Part shown: positions 26,468 to 34,986 of the stretch, one piece after another
How positions within the stretch are numbered: position 1 is the first letter of the stretch
Layout of the letters: each line of letters begins with the position of its first letter
NCBI GenBank assembly: GCA_002451165.1
Contig: DKBH01000107.1
Location: 1-45,236, forward strand
Direction: 5' to 3'
From: Nitrospiraceae bacterium UBA6905
GTDB lineage: Bacteria; Nitrospirota; Thermodesulfovibrionia; Thermodesulfovibrionales; UBA6898
Length of the DNA: 45,236 nucleotides
Made by a program: the position numbers and the translations under genes
Notes under the pieces: generated by a model
What the model was told of the DNA's origin: nothing
What the model saw: the letters and a program-made list of their open reading frames with translations, nothing else
Database searches by the model: none

Positions 26468-27814
26468 TCACTTCTTCTTCTTTTTGACCCTGTCGATTCC
26501 CTTCACAATGCCGCCGGCGATGCTCATGCCGCGCGGTTCGAAACTGGCCCCGTGCGTCTCCCGCATCTCCTTGCCGGTCTCGACCAGAAGCGAAGAGGAC
26601 TTTGCCATCGAAAGTACCTGGCTGGGATAAATGCTGCGGTGGCCGGTCATGAGAAAGCTTATGACGCAGGCTACTGCGGCGTAAGGCGCAACAGAAGGCC
26701 CGAAGATCTCCACCGCCATGATGCTTGCCGATATGGGCGTGTTGGCTGCCCCCGCAAGGAGGCTGACCATGCCGATAGCGGCGAAGATATTTGGTTCGAA
26801 ACCGAACAATCTCCCGAAGGTGCTTCCGGCAGTGGCTCCGATAAAAAAGATCGGGGTCACCACGCCGCCGCTCCCGCCGAACGCAAGAGTGACCGCAGTA
26901 AAGATCATCTTCAGCAAAAACCCTCCGTAGGGGACCTCGACACCTTCGACTGATGCACTTATGGTATCAAGACCCAGACCAAGATATCTTTCCGAAAATA
27001 TCCAGGCGAGGACCGCCAGGATCCCGCCGCCGATCAGTCCCTTCAGCGGAGACCAGACCTGCACGCGTTCGCTCCCCTTCTCGACAAGATGCATGATCTC
27101 GATAAACGCAAGAGAACAGAGTCCGAAAAATATCCCGCTGAAGCAGACTTTGATAAAGAAGGCGCTGCTGAAGACCGGGACAAAATGCAGCGGCTCATGA
27201 AAATACGTGATCCCAAGGGCCGACGATACTTGAAACCCGACAATACCGGCGATGAATGAGGGCAGCAGGACTTCATACAAGAGGTTCCCCACCATCAGCA
27301 CTTCGACACCAAAAATAGCGCCGGCAATCGGCGTTCCGAAGACGGTCGAAAAGCCCGCACTGATGCCGCAGATGACCAGCTTCTTCCGGTCTCGGTCATC
27401 AAATTTGAGCAGGTCGGCAAATACTGAGGTGACGCCGGCCCCGATCTGTGCACAGGGGCCCTCCTTTCCTGCTGAACCACCGCAGGCGATCGTCACAACT
27501 GTTGCAGCCAGTTTCACCGGCACCACGAGAGGATTCATCTTCCCCGATTTCCGGTGGATCGCTTCGATCACTTTTTCTGTTCCATGCCCCCTGGCGTCCG
27601 GCGCAAGATAGGTAATTACCAGCGCGCTGAGAAATAACGCTGCAGGAAGGAGGAAGTAGAACTGCAGCCCCTCGGTATAGGCAATCCCCTGATTCAGGAC
27701 CTTGAGAAAGACCGTCGTTGCGATGCCGACCAGCACGCCTGCACAGGACGCGAGAAAAACCCATTTCAGGATGCTGACAAACAGGACAGACTGCTCGACA
27801 ACGGCTTTTCTCAC
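26468..27814 (-). CDS. ClC-family chloride channel or transporter
   Basis: A 448-residue membrane protein with about ten hydrophobic helices. Selectivity-filter motifs are present: GGSAGKEGP (112-120) and GGSGGVVTPIFFIGA further on. Bacterial ClCs are Cl-/H+ exchangers or channels; here the first motif has serine-alanine-glycine-lysine-glutamate, close to the classic GxxGxEGP. No CBS domains follow. I start it at GTG 27814 because GAGGGGG lies 8 bases upstream; a longer frame begins at GTG 27850 without support. The basic tail (VKKKKK) is cytoplasmic. It lies directly upstream of treZ, which suggests chloride movement linked to osmotic or acid stress. Confidence 0.92.
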   Translation of the reverse strand: MRKAVVEQSVLFVSILKWVFLASCAGVLVGIATTVFLKVLNQGIAYTEGLQFYFLLPAALFLSALVITYLAPDARGHGTEKVIEAIHRKSGKMNPLVVPVKLAATVVTIACGGSAGKEGPCAQIGAGVTSVFADLLKFDDRDRKKLVICGISAGFSTVFGTPIAGAIFGVEVLMVGNLLYEVLLPSFIAGIVGFQVSSALGITYFHEPLHFVPVFSSAFFIKVCFSGIFFGLCSLAFIEIMHLVEKGSERVQVWSPLKGLIGGGILAVLAWIFSERYLGLGLDTISASVEGVEVPYGGFLLKMIFTAVTLAFGGSGGVVTPIFFIGATAGSTFGRLFGFEPNIFAAIGMVSLLAGAANTPISASIMAVEIFGPSVAPYAAVACVISFLMTGHRSIYPSQVLSMAKSSSLLVETGKEMRETHGASFEPRGMSIAGGIVKGIDRVKKKKK

Positions 27815-27863
27815 CTTTATGCCCCCTCGTGCAGGACCTGATGTTACCACCGTACGGTGCCTG

Positions 27864-29075
27864 CTAAATGGATAGAATGCTCTTCCCCTTGTTCTCGAGG
27901 CAGTACCAGACGGATAGATAATCCCGCGCCTGACGCGTGATCAGGAAATTGCTCCTCACGAACTCCCTTCCCTGCTCACCCATCCGCTTTGCCATGTCGG
28001 GGTTGTTCAGATATTGCCGGATCCGGAATGCCGCACCTTCCACGGAATGCACCAGAAACCCCGTGACTCCATGCATGATCTGGAGCGGGATACCGCCGGT
28101 CGCTCCCCCAATGACTGGTTTGCCCTTCCACATCGCCTCGGACACGGTCAGTCCGAACCCTTCCCGCAGCGACTTCTGCAGCACCACGCAGGCGGCGCGC
28201 TGCAGGGCATTAATGTCCCTGTCGCTGAAGGGCGGCAGAAGCAGGATATGAATGTCCGGGTCGTCCGCAGCGTAGGTCTTTACTTCTTCGAGCACGGCAT
28301 CCCCTTCGGGGTCGTCCGTCGCAGCGCTGCCGGCAAGGACCAATATGCATTGATTGTACTTTCTCACCATCCGGTAGGCCATAATCACGCCGATGGGATC
28401 CTTGAAGCGGTCAAAGCGCGATACCTGCAGGATCATAGGTCGGTCCTGCGGAAGGCTGTATTTCTGAAGCACAGCGGCGATCTCGTCGGCATCGAGATCG
28501 CAGTTCTTGTCGCTCAGCGGGTCGATGGACGGCGGGATGATGAACTCGTCCACGCCCAATGCCTGGGCGAATTTCGAGACCGAAAACACCGCAGCATCAT
28601 AGGAACTGCAATAACGGTTCAGGTGTACGGCCACATCGGGCAGCGGATTGGAAACGTCGATATGGCAGCGCCATATCCAGGCGCCGCACTTCCGGTATTC
28701 GATAAGCGGCGCGGGCTGCGGATCGTGAATCAGTATTGCGTCGGCATCGAGATCCAGTCTTTCAGCATTCTGACGGTTAATCTCCCGGTGATGCGCCCAC
28801 ATCTCTGCGCTAATCTGCTCCGGGTTGCCCTGCATCGCGTTATGGATCTTCTTCGTGATGTCAAAGAAACGGTCGTCTCCTTCGATTACCTCCCAGCGTG
28901 TTTCAATGCATAGCTCCTGCAGGATCGGGATCATGCGCTGCAGAATCTCGGCAACGCCGCCTCCCGCCCGTGTTGAGTTGACATGCAGGAAGGTTCGACC
29001 GGCGAATTTTTCGCCCATCTTCCGAAGCAGCAGCAGATCTCCGCGGGGAGAAATACCCTGGTAATTCTCTATCAC
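27864..29075 (-). CDS. treT: GT4 trehalose synthase (TreT-like)
   Basis: A 403-residue GT-B glycosyltransferase. The N-terminal FLHVNSTRAGGGVAEILQRMIP and EVIEGDDRFFDITKKIHNAMQG, the HDPQPAPLI stretch, and the C-terminal donor site REGFGLTVSEAMWKGKPVIGG with GAATGGIPLQ-type loop (here IGGATGGIPLQI) are hallmarks of the trehalose glycosyltransferring synthase group. These enzymes join NDP-glucose and glucose to trehalose, reversibly in some species. It starts at GTG 29075, which overlaps the upstream stop codon as GTGA. Next to the DUF5752-like gene and in the same run as treY, treZ and glgC, it offers a second route to trehalose. The donor (ADP- or UDP-glucose) is not readable; glgC nearby favours ADP-glucose. 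Confidence 0.85.
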   Translation of the reverse strand: MIENYQGISPRGDLLLLRKMGEKFAGRTFLHVNSTRAGGGVAEILQRMIPILQELCIETRWEVIEGDDRFFDITKKIHNAMQGNPEQISAEMWAHHREINRQNAERLDLDADAILIHDPQPAPLIEYRKCGAWIWRCHIDVSNPLPDVAVHLNRYCSSYDAAVFSVSKFAQALGVDEFIIPPSIDPLSDKNCDLDADEIAAVLQKYSLPQDRPMILQVSRFDRFKDPIGVIMAYRMVRKYNQCILVLAGSAATDDPEGDAVLEEVKTYAADDPDIHILLLPPFSDRDINALQRAACVVLQKSLREGFGLTVSEAMWKGKPVIGGATGGIPLQIMHGVTGFLVHSVEGAAFRIRQYLNNPDMAKRMGEQGREFVRSNFLITRQARDYLSVWYCLENKGKSILSI

Positions 29076-29746
29076 AACAACACCTGCATGTGCTTCCGGA
29101 GATCCGCCTCAACTACGTCGGCAATATGCCCGCGGATACCTTCGATGGTATGCATGAAGGGGTCAATGGCATTGATGCGTCCCGCCAGTTCTTTGTTGTC
29201 CAATGAGTCCGCTATCCATGCGGAAAAATCATCCGTGCCGCTGCCGAGGCGCGTCCTCGCCTCATAGAAGTGGTAATAGATGCATCCGGGGTCAGCGTAC
29301 TTGATCGCCAGAAGGAACTCGGCGAGGTTCTTGACGCGCATGCCGACCGGAAAGACGAGCGTGATCGTCTGATTGAAACAGAACTCGTCTCCGGGCATGG
29401 CCTCGCGGGGCGACGGGAACTGGGCCATGTATTCATCGATAACCCGGACAAGCTCCTGACGCAGATCGGCCACCTTCAGGAACCCGTAGGGATCAATATT
29501 CGAGAGGTGCTCCGAGAGAACGCGTTCCTCGAGACTTTCTCCAGCCCAGTGTGCAAAGTCGTTCGTGTACTGCAGGACATGCCCCTTGAGAAAGTACTGG
29601 TACATGTGGTGGAAGATGGCCTCCTCGGTGACATCCGCAATGATATCCCGCAGTTCCCGGAGCGTCCTCGCCTTCCTGCCGGTCGATTTCAGGACACTCG
29701 CATACTGACGGAATTCGAAGTAGGTCACCTCCTGCTTCTTTGCCAC
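29072..29746 (-). CDS. DUF5752-like protein
   Basis: A 224-residue soluble, helical protein. It starts at GTG 29746 with GGAGG 7 bases upstream and overlaps the MscS gene by 22 bases; its stop overlaps the TreT-like start (GTGA). The sequence holds two related halves: AIFHHMYQYFLKGH...DFAHWAGESLEERVLSEHLSNIDPYG (about 43-88) and CIYYHFYEARTRLG...DFSAWIADSLDNKELAGRINAIDPFM (about 154-203), suggesting an internal duplication. From memory this resembles DUF5752, a family of unknown function often beside trehalose synthase genes; I am only moderately sure of the family number. Tight coupling to the synthase suggests a helper or regulatory role. Confidence 0.72.
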   Translation of the reverse strand: MAKKQEVTYFEFRQYASVLKSTGRKARTLRELRDIIADVTEEAIFHHMYQYFLKGHVLQYTNDFAHWAGESLEERVLSEHLSNIDPYGFLKVADLRQELVRVIDEYMAQFPSPREAMPGDEFCFNQTITLVFPVGMRVKNLAEFLLAIKYADPGCIYYHFYEARTRLGSGTDDFSAWIADSLDNKELAGRINAIDPFMHTIEGIRGHIADVVEADLRKHMQVLL

Positions 29747-30780
29747 TCCTTCTCCTCCCGGAGATAGACGGTCCGGTGAGGAAAGGGGATCTCAATGCCT
29801 TCCTTCCGGAATCTCCTGAATATGCGCTTGCGCAGCTCATGCTGAGCGAGATACTGGTCTGTAAATTCCTTCACCTGGCAGATGAGCGTGAAGTCGAGAG
29901 AACTATCCCCAAACCCCGGGATGAAGCGAACGAACGGTTCGGGATCCCCGAGCAGCCCCGGCACTTCGCCGACTGCGCCCTTCGTCTCCTCGATCAGAAT
30001 CCGCTCCACCCGGTCCGGGTCTTCCTGATAGCTCACTCCCACCGGGATCAGCAGGGACATCCTCTTTTCCGGCAGGTAATAGTTGGTCACAATGCTCTGG
30101 GAAAGCTTGCTGTTCGGGATCACGACCATGTTGTTCGGCAGCATCCGGATCCGGGTCGTTCTCCAGGTTATGTCCGCTACATATCCCTCCTGACCTGACT
30201 CGAGCTTGATGAAGTCGCCGACCCCGATCGATTTCTCGACCAGGATATGAATGCCGGCAAAAAGGTTCGCAAGTGTGTCCTGCAGGGCAAGTGCAACAGC
30301 AAGCCCCCCGACACCCAGCGCCGTAATGAGCGGCGTGATCGATATGCCGAGCACACTCAGGATGATCAGAAAGCCGATAATCAGGATGACGCCCTTGACG
30401 ATGCCGTAGGCAAGACCGGTCGTCGGCAGCGGCAGATTCGACTGCTGAATATAATTTCTGAAAATCCTGCCGCTGAGGCCGGCAGTTGCGAGCGTGATCG
30501 ATAAGATGATAATGACATGAATGGTCTTGCTGAGATAGAACACATATTTTTCTGGCAGGTCGGAGATGGCGATGCCGCCATAGAGCGCTATGGCGATGCA
30601 CCAGTAGACCGACGGTACCTTCAGGGAACGAATGATAATATCGTCGATCCTCGTATCCGTTGATTCCGCCCACCGGTGGAGAAGGCGAAAGGCGACACCG
30701 CGGATGCTGAGGAGCAGTACGCCGACCACGGCCGTCACGATTGCCGGCAAAAGAAAACCGTCAAACTGCAGATGGGTCAC
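29725..30780 (-). CDS. MscS-type mechanosensitive channel
   Basis: A 351-residue membrane protein of the small-conductance mechanosensitive channel family. Four to five transmembrane helices fill about residues 8-165. The pore helix and adjoining region read LGVGGLAVALALQDTLANLFAGI, the typical glycine/alanine-packed TM3, followed by the beta domain (VGDFIKLESGQEGYVADITWRTTRIRMLPNNMVVIPNSKL) and the alpha/beta C-terminal domain. Such channels open on hypo-osmotic shock to release solutes. I start it at GTG 30780, as GGGAGG lies 5 bases upstream; an ATG at 30798 lies before that site. It overlaps the DUF5752-like gene and stands 36 bases after the M23 peptidase gene. Confidence 0.93.
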   Translation of the reverse strand: MTHLQFDGFLLPAIVTAVVGVLLLSIRGVAFRLLHRWAESTDTRIDDIIIRSLKVPSVYWCIAIALYGGIAISDLPEKYVFYLSKTIHVIIILSITLATAGLSGRIFRNYIQQSNLPLPTTGLAYGIVKGVILIIGFLIILSVLGISITPLITALGVGGLAVALALQDTLANLFAGIHILVEKSIGVGDFIKLESGQEGYVADITWRTTRIRMLPNNMVVIPNSKLSQSIVTNYYLPEKRMSLLIPVGVSYQEDPDRVERILIEETKGAVGEVPGLLGDPEPFVRFIPGFGDSSLDFTLICQVKEFTDQYLAQHELRKRIFRRFRKEGIEIPFPHRTVYLREEKEWQRSRR

Positions 30781-30816
30781 CCAAGCCTCCCTGCACATCT
30801 GTCCCGATCGCAGCCG

Positions 30817-32052
30817 CTACTTACCACCTGCCGCTCCTTCCTTCTCCCCGGCCATCGCAATCGCAGTATGCGTCAGAGCACCCAATTGTCTGTCCATTAT
30901 GCCCACCTGCTGCTGAAAATTTTCCTGCTGTGCTGAAGGAACGCTCTTGCCCCGCGGCAGCGCTACCTGCTGAGGATTCACCGGCCGATCGCCGATGCGC
31001 ATCTCAAAATGCAGGTGCGGGCCCGTCGCCAGTCCTGTCGCCCCGACAGCGCCGATCACCTCACCCTGCGCTACCCTCCTGCCGGTGCGAACACCCTTAC
31101 TGATCCGGGAAAGATGTCCATAATAGGTACGATAGCCGTTCGCGTGGCGCAGAATCACCAGATTGCCATACTGCCCTTTTCTGCCGGCAAAGATGACCGT
31201 CGCATCACCGATCGCCGAGACCGGCGTGCCGACGGAAGCGCTGTAGTCAACCCCCTGATGGGGACGGCGGATCTTCAGAACAGGATGGAAGCGGGACCGG
31301 CTGAACCCCGAGCTGATCCGGCGAAAGCTGAGCGGCGCCTTCAGAAATGCCCGCTTGAGGGATTTTCCCTCACGGTCAAAATAGTCTGCCTCACCGTCGA
31401 GTGTATAGCGGTATGCGCTATTGACCGTCCCGTCATTGACAAACTCAGCCGAGAGGATATCGCCGTATTTGCGGAATTCACCGTCACGGTAGAGCCCTTC
31501 TACGATAATCCGGTACGTATCGCCATTGCGCAAATCCGACGTAAAATCGATGTCCCATGCAAAGATATCGGAGAGCTGCAGCGCCAGCAGGAGAGAATCT
31601 CGGACATCACCCATGGATGCGATCAGGTTGTCCCGTATGGTACCGCCGACATGCAACAGTCTTTTCTCATATGCGACCGGCTTTTTTTCAGCAGTAAAGC
31701 CCGTTTCGTTCCGCGTGATGCAGAGGACCGAATCATCATCTATCCAATATTCAAAGTCAGTTACCCGGTCCTGATCGTCCACCCGTATCGTGTACGGCTG
31801 GTCAGGACAGACCCGCCGCAGGCGGTGCACTGACGCAGAGGCCTCGCGGATACGGAACAGGTCCTCAAGACTGAGCTGATATCGCTTGAAAACGTCGAAC
31901 AGGGTCTCTCCTTTGCGAATGCTTCCGGTGATCTCCCGAAAGTACTCTTGCTGCACCTTCTGGAGCGGCTGCCGCGGCGCAGGGCTGTAAACCGCGGTCA
32001 CCATATACACAGCAACAACAAGACCAAGCATGATCAGAATTTTTTTCTGCAC
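30817..32052 (-). CDS. M23-family peptidoglycan endopeptidase
   Basis: A 411-residue envelope protein. An N-terminal transmembrane anchor (about 5-22) leads to a LysM/OapA-like segment (SIRKGETLFDVFKRYQLSLEDLF) and a helical and beta linker, then the C-terminal M23 zinc metallopeptidase domain with H265 and D269 in PHQGVD and H346/H348 in GPHLHFE, the zinc-binding and catalytic set. It probably cuts peptide crossbridges in peptidoglycan. The start is GTG 32052, preceded by AAAGGAGG; upstream frame overlaps the toxin gene stop. A glutamine- and alanine-rich tail follows the domain. In the solute island it fits wall remodelling during turgor change. Confidence 0.9.
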   Translation of the reverse strand: MQKKILIMLGLVVAVYMVTAVYSPAPRQPLQKVQQEYFREITGSIRKGETLFDVFKRYQLSLEDLFRIREASASVHRLRRVCPDQPYTIRVDDQDRVTDFEYWIDDDSVLCITRNETGFTAEKKPVAYEKRLLHVGGTIRDNLIASMGDVRDSLLLALQLSDIFAWDIDFTSDLRNGDTYRIIVEGLYRDGEFRKYGDILSAEFVNDGTVNSAYRYTLDGEADYFDREGKSLKRAFLKAPLSFRRISSGFSRSRFHPVLKIRRPHQGVDYSASVGTPVSAIGDATVIFAGRKGQYGNLVILRHANGYRTYYGHLSRISKGVRTGRRVAQGEVIGAVGATGLATGPHLHFEMRIGDRPVNPQQVALPRGKSVPSAQQENFQQQVGIMDRQLGALTHTAIAMAGEKEGAAGGK

Positions 32053-32087
32053 TGCACCTCCTTTGCCGCAGGGCCGGCCATGCAGCA

Positions 32088-32513
32088 TTATACGATTGTG
32101 AGGACCCTCATGCCTTCGGCCGCGGCAGCGTCGCAGAGCTTTCGGTCAAACGATGAAAAGCCGAAGGACAGCGATGATTGTTCTCCGCAGATGATCTTCG
32201 CCGCTGACAAATGCATAGCGTCGAAGCGCCGCAGGCCGTACTTTTTGATCAATTGTCCTGCCCGTACCTCATCGAAATCCAGACTCACGAAAGACGGCCA
32301 GTCTTCAGAGAAGACCTGGATGACCCGCTCGTATTCGTCCTTTGAAAGCTGTTTGTCCTGATAGCAGCCGTCGAGGGCGGAAACTGTCTCGGTGTAGGCT
32401 ACCCTGCAAGTCGCTACTATCTCCGCGTCCCGTACCCACTGCCGCACTGCCTCTGCGTGCTGCTCCTCGACGTAAAGCTTGACAAGGCTGCTTGTGCCGA
32501 GGTAGAGGATCAT
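32088..32513 (-). CDS. vapC: PIN-domain VapC-type toxin with altered active site
   Basis: A 141-residue PIN-domain protein of normal length for VapC RNases. Conserved acidic positions are recognisable: YTETVSALDG (E42), RRFDAMHLSAA (D98) and FSSFDRKL (D122). The first and most conserved one is missing: the start reads YLGTSSLVKLY where the family has YLDTSxLVKLY, so the metal-binding aspartate 6 is glycine (codon GGC instead of GAC). That single change would be expected to cripple nuclease activity, so the toxin may be inactive. It overlaps the antitoxin stop by four bases (ATGA). Residue numbers for E42, D98 and D122 are counted by eye. Confidence 0.9.
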   Translation of the reverse strand: MILYLGTSSLVKLYVEEQHAEAVRQWVRDAEIVATCRVAYTETVSALDGCYQDKQLSKDEYERVIQVFSEDWPSFVSLDFDEVRAGQLIKKYGLRRFDAMHLSAAKIICGEQSSLSFGFSSFDRKLCDAAAAEGMRVLTIV

Positions 32514-32770
32514 CGGCGCTCCTCAAGCACCCGATCCGAAAGCGGCTGGCCTTTTATCCGTATGCCGCCGAGCCCCTTCGGTTTGTTCCCCGACCAGTGC
32601 GCCACGCCTTTTCTCACAAGGGACAGAACATGCTTACGTTCTTCCGATATCGGCACAAGCACAGCCACCTCCTCGCCATGCTCGGTCACGATGACCAACT
32701 CCCCCTGGCGCACCTTGTCAATGTAGCTGCTCAACCGTGCCTTCAGTTCTTTGATGCCTGCAGAAAGCAT
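32510..32770 (-). CDS. Phd/YefM-type antitoxin
   Basis: An 86-residue antitoxin. The N-terminal SAGIKELKARLSSYIDKVRQGE and VIVTEHGEEVAVLVPI are the Phd/YefM DNA-binding fold; the basic C-terminus (KGQPLSDRVLEERR) is the toxin-wrapping tail typical of VapBC pairs. I start it at ATG 32770, with AAGGG just upstream, because the earlier in-frame GTG at 32800 lies between the -10 box and the predicted transcription start. The stop codon overlaps the toxin start (ATGA). The pair probably autoregulates its promoter at 32801-32829. Confidence 0.88.
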   Translation of the reverse strand: MLSAGIKELKARLSSYIDKVRQGELVIVTEHGEEVAVLVPISEERKHVLSLVRKGVAHWSGNKPKGLGGIRIKGQPLSDRVLEERR

Positions 32771-32800
32771 GTAACCCTTTTTAAGCAAAATTGTAGTCAC

Positions 32801-32829
32801 ATTATATTGCCTTTATGGTCATATGTCAA
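32801..32829 (-). promoter_or_regulatory. Perfect consensus promoter of the toxin-antitoxin pair
   Basis: On the minus strand TTGACA (32824-32829) and TATAAT (32801-32806) are separated by exactly 17 bases. All 12 box positions match the sigma-70 consensus. The transcript should start near 32794, about 24 bases before the antitoxin ATG. Confidence 0.85.
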
Positions 32830-32860
32830 GCAACCTCCGCTCCAGATCACAGAGGTTATA

Positions 32861-33100
32861 CTAGAACTGCATAGGCGGAATACCCTGTTTTTCTTTCTTT
32901 TTTTTCATTTTTCCCCGAAGTCTGCTGGAGAGGAAGAGCAACGACGCGATGATGGCGCCCACCAGGACCGACAAAAGAATCACGATAGCCAGTGATGCAT
33001 CGAATCTCCAGAAGAGGAATGAGACGGTCACTGGAGCGGAATTCTGCACAGCGAACAGGACCGCAAGGGCGACGCACACAACAATAATGGCAAGGATCAT
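32861..33100 (-). CDS. lapA: LapA-domain (DUF1049) inner-membrane protein
   Basis: A 79-residue protein with two transmembrane helices (about 1-18 and 36-58), the family motif FAVQNSAPVTVSFLFWRF between them, and a lysine-rich cytoplasmic tail (RLRGKMKKKKEKQ). LapA-domain proteins help tune lipopolysaccharide synthesis in some bacteria. GGAGGTG lies 7 bases before the ATG, which overlaps the stop codon of the antiporter gene (ATGA). The coiled-coil partner LapB is not in the window. Confidence 0.88.
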   Translation of the reverse strand: MILAIIVVCVALAVLFAVQNSAPVTVSFLFWRFDASLAIVILLSVLVGAIIASLLFLSSRLRGKMKKKKEKQGIPPMQF

Positions 33101-34314
33101 GATTCAGCACCTCCGGCTGGGATTGGCGGTTTTCGCTGTTCCGTTGCGAACACTCCCGCAGTCATGATGATATTCGTCAACACAATGACAACGAACGTGT
33201 AGTTAATGAAATCCTCACTGTCCCTAATATTGGCCGAGACCGGCAGCGTTGCAAGCACCGCAGACGCCAGTCCGCGCGGCAGCATCGCCAGCATAATCAG
33301 CTTATCATGCCGCTTCTCAAGGAAGACCGCGCTAGTAACCGAGACGCTGAGGTACCGCATCAGCAGGATACCAAGAACAATCGCCCCGCTGATGATGAGA
33401 GCCTGAAGGCGCAGTACGTCTGACGAGATCATCATGCCCATGTAGACAAAAAAGAAGGTCCGCACGAAGAAGGTGATCTCGCCGTGCAGAAATTTTATGG
33501 TATCGTCCATGAGAGCGCAGCTGCGGAGTTTCAGGAACTTGACGAAGTCACGGCTGTTCCCCAGGATGATGCCGAAGATCAGCAGTGCAATCGGTCCGCT
33601 GCCGCCCAGAAAGTTGACCGAACCGTACACGATCAGCATGACCGCAAGTGTCGTCATGTACGAATACTTCCGCTCCCGGAAGATATCGAGCACCTTCAGC
33701 CAGAGAAATCCCGATACTACACCGCCCATGATAGCGATCGAAAAAGAACTGGCAACTGCATGGAACGGGGCCTGCATACCGATATGCCGTAGCTTAATGA
33801 ACTCGATGAGCGATACCGTCGCCACGATTGCGAGGACGTCGCTGAAAGCCGACTCCATCGAGAGCATCGTCTTGATCTCCTCTTTCAGGTTCATCCTCCC
33901 CACCACGGGTATCACGATCGCCGCACTCGTGCAGCCCATGATGGTCCCCAGCAGCAGTGCTCTGACCGGCTCCCACTGCATGACGATGATGAGAAATCCG
34001 GCTATGGCGACAACTGACAACGCGAACGACAGGAGCACCAGCAAGGTCGCGCTGCCGAATTCCCTGAGCAGTTTATGCATGTCCATATCCATGCCGCCCT
34101 CAAAAAGAATAATCATAAGGGCGAAGGAGCCGAAATACTCGGCGAAGTGCGTCAGACTTCCTGGATCGACAAGGCCGAAGACCGGACCCAAGAGGATACC
34201 GATGCCGAGCAGGACAAGGATGTCCGGGACCTTCGTGCGCTCAAAAGAGACGCTGCCGAAGAACCCGATAAGGATGATCGTACCGGCAACAAAAAAGACG
34301 AAGGATAGATCCAT
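33097..34314 (-). CDS. Cation:proton antiporter (CPA family)
   Basis: A 405-residue membrane protein with about 12 hydrophobic helices, of the monovalent cation:proton antiporter superfamily. Family segments include VPDILVLLGIGILLGPVFG (about 30-48), IILFEGGMDMD, TIMGCTSAAIVIPVV and SMESAFSDVLAI, which holds the SxxSD ion-binding pattern seen in NhaP-like members. The TrkA/RCK regulatory domain is absent. The start is ATG 34314, overlapping the upstream stop as TGATG; the frame is open one codon further with TTG. It is coupled to the LapA-domain gene downstream. Substrate (Na+ or K+) is not readable. Confidence 0.9.
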   Translation of the reverse strand: MDLSFVFFVAGTIILIGFFGSVSFERTKVPDILVLLGIGILLGPVFGLVDPGSLTHFAEYFGSFALMIILFEGGMDMDMHKLLREFGSATLLVLLSFALSVVAIAGFLIIVMQWEPVRALLLGTIMGCTSAAIVIPVVGRMNLKEEIKTMLSMESAFSDVLAIVATVSLIEFIKLRHIGMQAPFHAVASSFSIAIMGGVVSGFLWLKVLDIFRERKYSYMTTLAVMLIVYGSVNFLGGSGPIALLIFGIILGNSRDFVKFLKLRSCALMDDTIKFLHGEITFFVRTFFFVYMGMMISSDVLRLQALIISGAIVLGILLMRYLSVSVTSAVFLEKRHDKLIMLAMLPRGLASAVLATLPVSANIRDSEDFINYTFVVIVLTNIIMTAGVFATEQRKPPIPAGGAES

Positions 34315-34973
34315 CAACCATTCCTCAGCATCCTGCTCATGTCATGCCAGAGAATATCCAAGCGGTTCACCGCCGCCGGAAGGTCGGCATCCATCTCGGT
34401 TCGGATCTTCTTCACGGAAACCTGCAGCTCTTCGATAATCCGCTTCTGTTCCTCTCCGGCTGAGGCCTTCGCTCTTTCAAAGGTTTCTGAGATGAGCTCA
34501 AGCTCATTCTTTGCCGTACCGATATTTCTTGCTGCGAGTTCCACCTTCACCTTCAGCACGTGACCACGCACAACCTCCAAAAATGAGGAAAATATACTCT
34601 TCTGCAGTTTGGCCTCTGTCTCCCTGCCAAGGCGCTCGACAGCATCAACCTTCTTCTTCAGCGCATCTTCAAGAGACGTTTTCTGATCCCTGAGAGCGGC
34701 ATCAATAGCTGCTCGATCCTTGGTCAGCGCATTCTCGAAAGCTGTCGTCCTCGCAGCAAGGGCATTGACGGTACCGATGATCCTGCCGGCATCCGCATCC
34801 GCAGGAAGCACGGCAGTCTTCGCGTCCTCCTCGAGCTTCTGCAACCGCTGCTTCAGCCCCTCTACTTCGGTCTTCAGGATGACGGTCCGGCTGTCGATAA
34901 GGACCGGCAGCCCGAAATAAGCTCCGGCCGCGACAGCCGCAATCACAACTATGATTATAAATGATGTCTTCAT
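34314..34973 (-). CDS. Membrane-anchored coiled-coil protein of unknown function
   Basis: A 219-residue protein with one N-terminal transmembrane helix (SFIIIVVIAAVAAGAYFGLPVL, about 4-25) and a long charged helical region with heptads (LKTEVEGLKQRLQKLEED; KDRAAIDAALRDQKTSLEDALKKKVDAVERL). The rest probably lies in the periplasm. No family is recognised. AAGGA precedes the ATG. It is coupled to the antiporter gene and follows a DUF4398-like lipoprotein gene after about 180 bases; the same pairing of a coiled-coil gene with a DUF4398-like gene recurs at 44.4-45.2 kb. Confidence 0.75.
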   Translation of the reverse strand: MKTSFIIIVVIAAVAAGAYFGLPVLIDSRTVILKTEVEGLKQRLQKLEEDAKTAVLPADADAGRIIGTVNALAARTTAFENALTKDRAAIDAALRDQKTSLEDALKKKVDAVERLGRETEAKLQKSIFSSFLEVVRGHVLKVKVELAARNIGTAKNELELISETFERAKASAGEEQKRIIEELQVSVKKIRTEMDADLPAAVNRLDILWHDMSRMLRNG

Positions 34974-34986
34974 GGCTTTCCTTTCC

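Noticed and set aside
26552..29267. Several plus-strand frames of 90-300 codons opposite the ClC and trehalose genes
   Set aside because: They mirror the real minus-strand genes, lack ribosome binding sites and have arginine- and proline-rich shadow composition.
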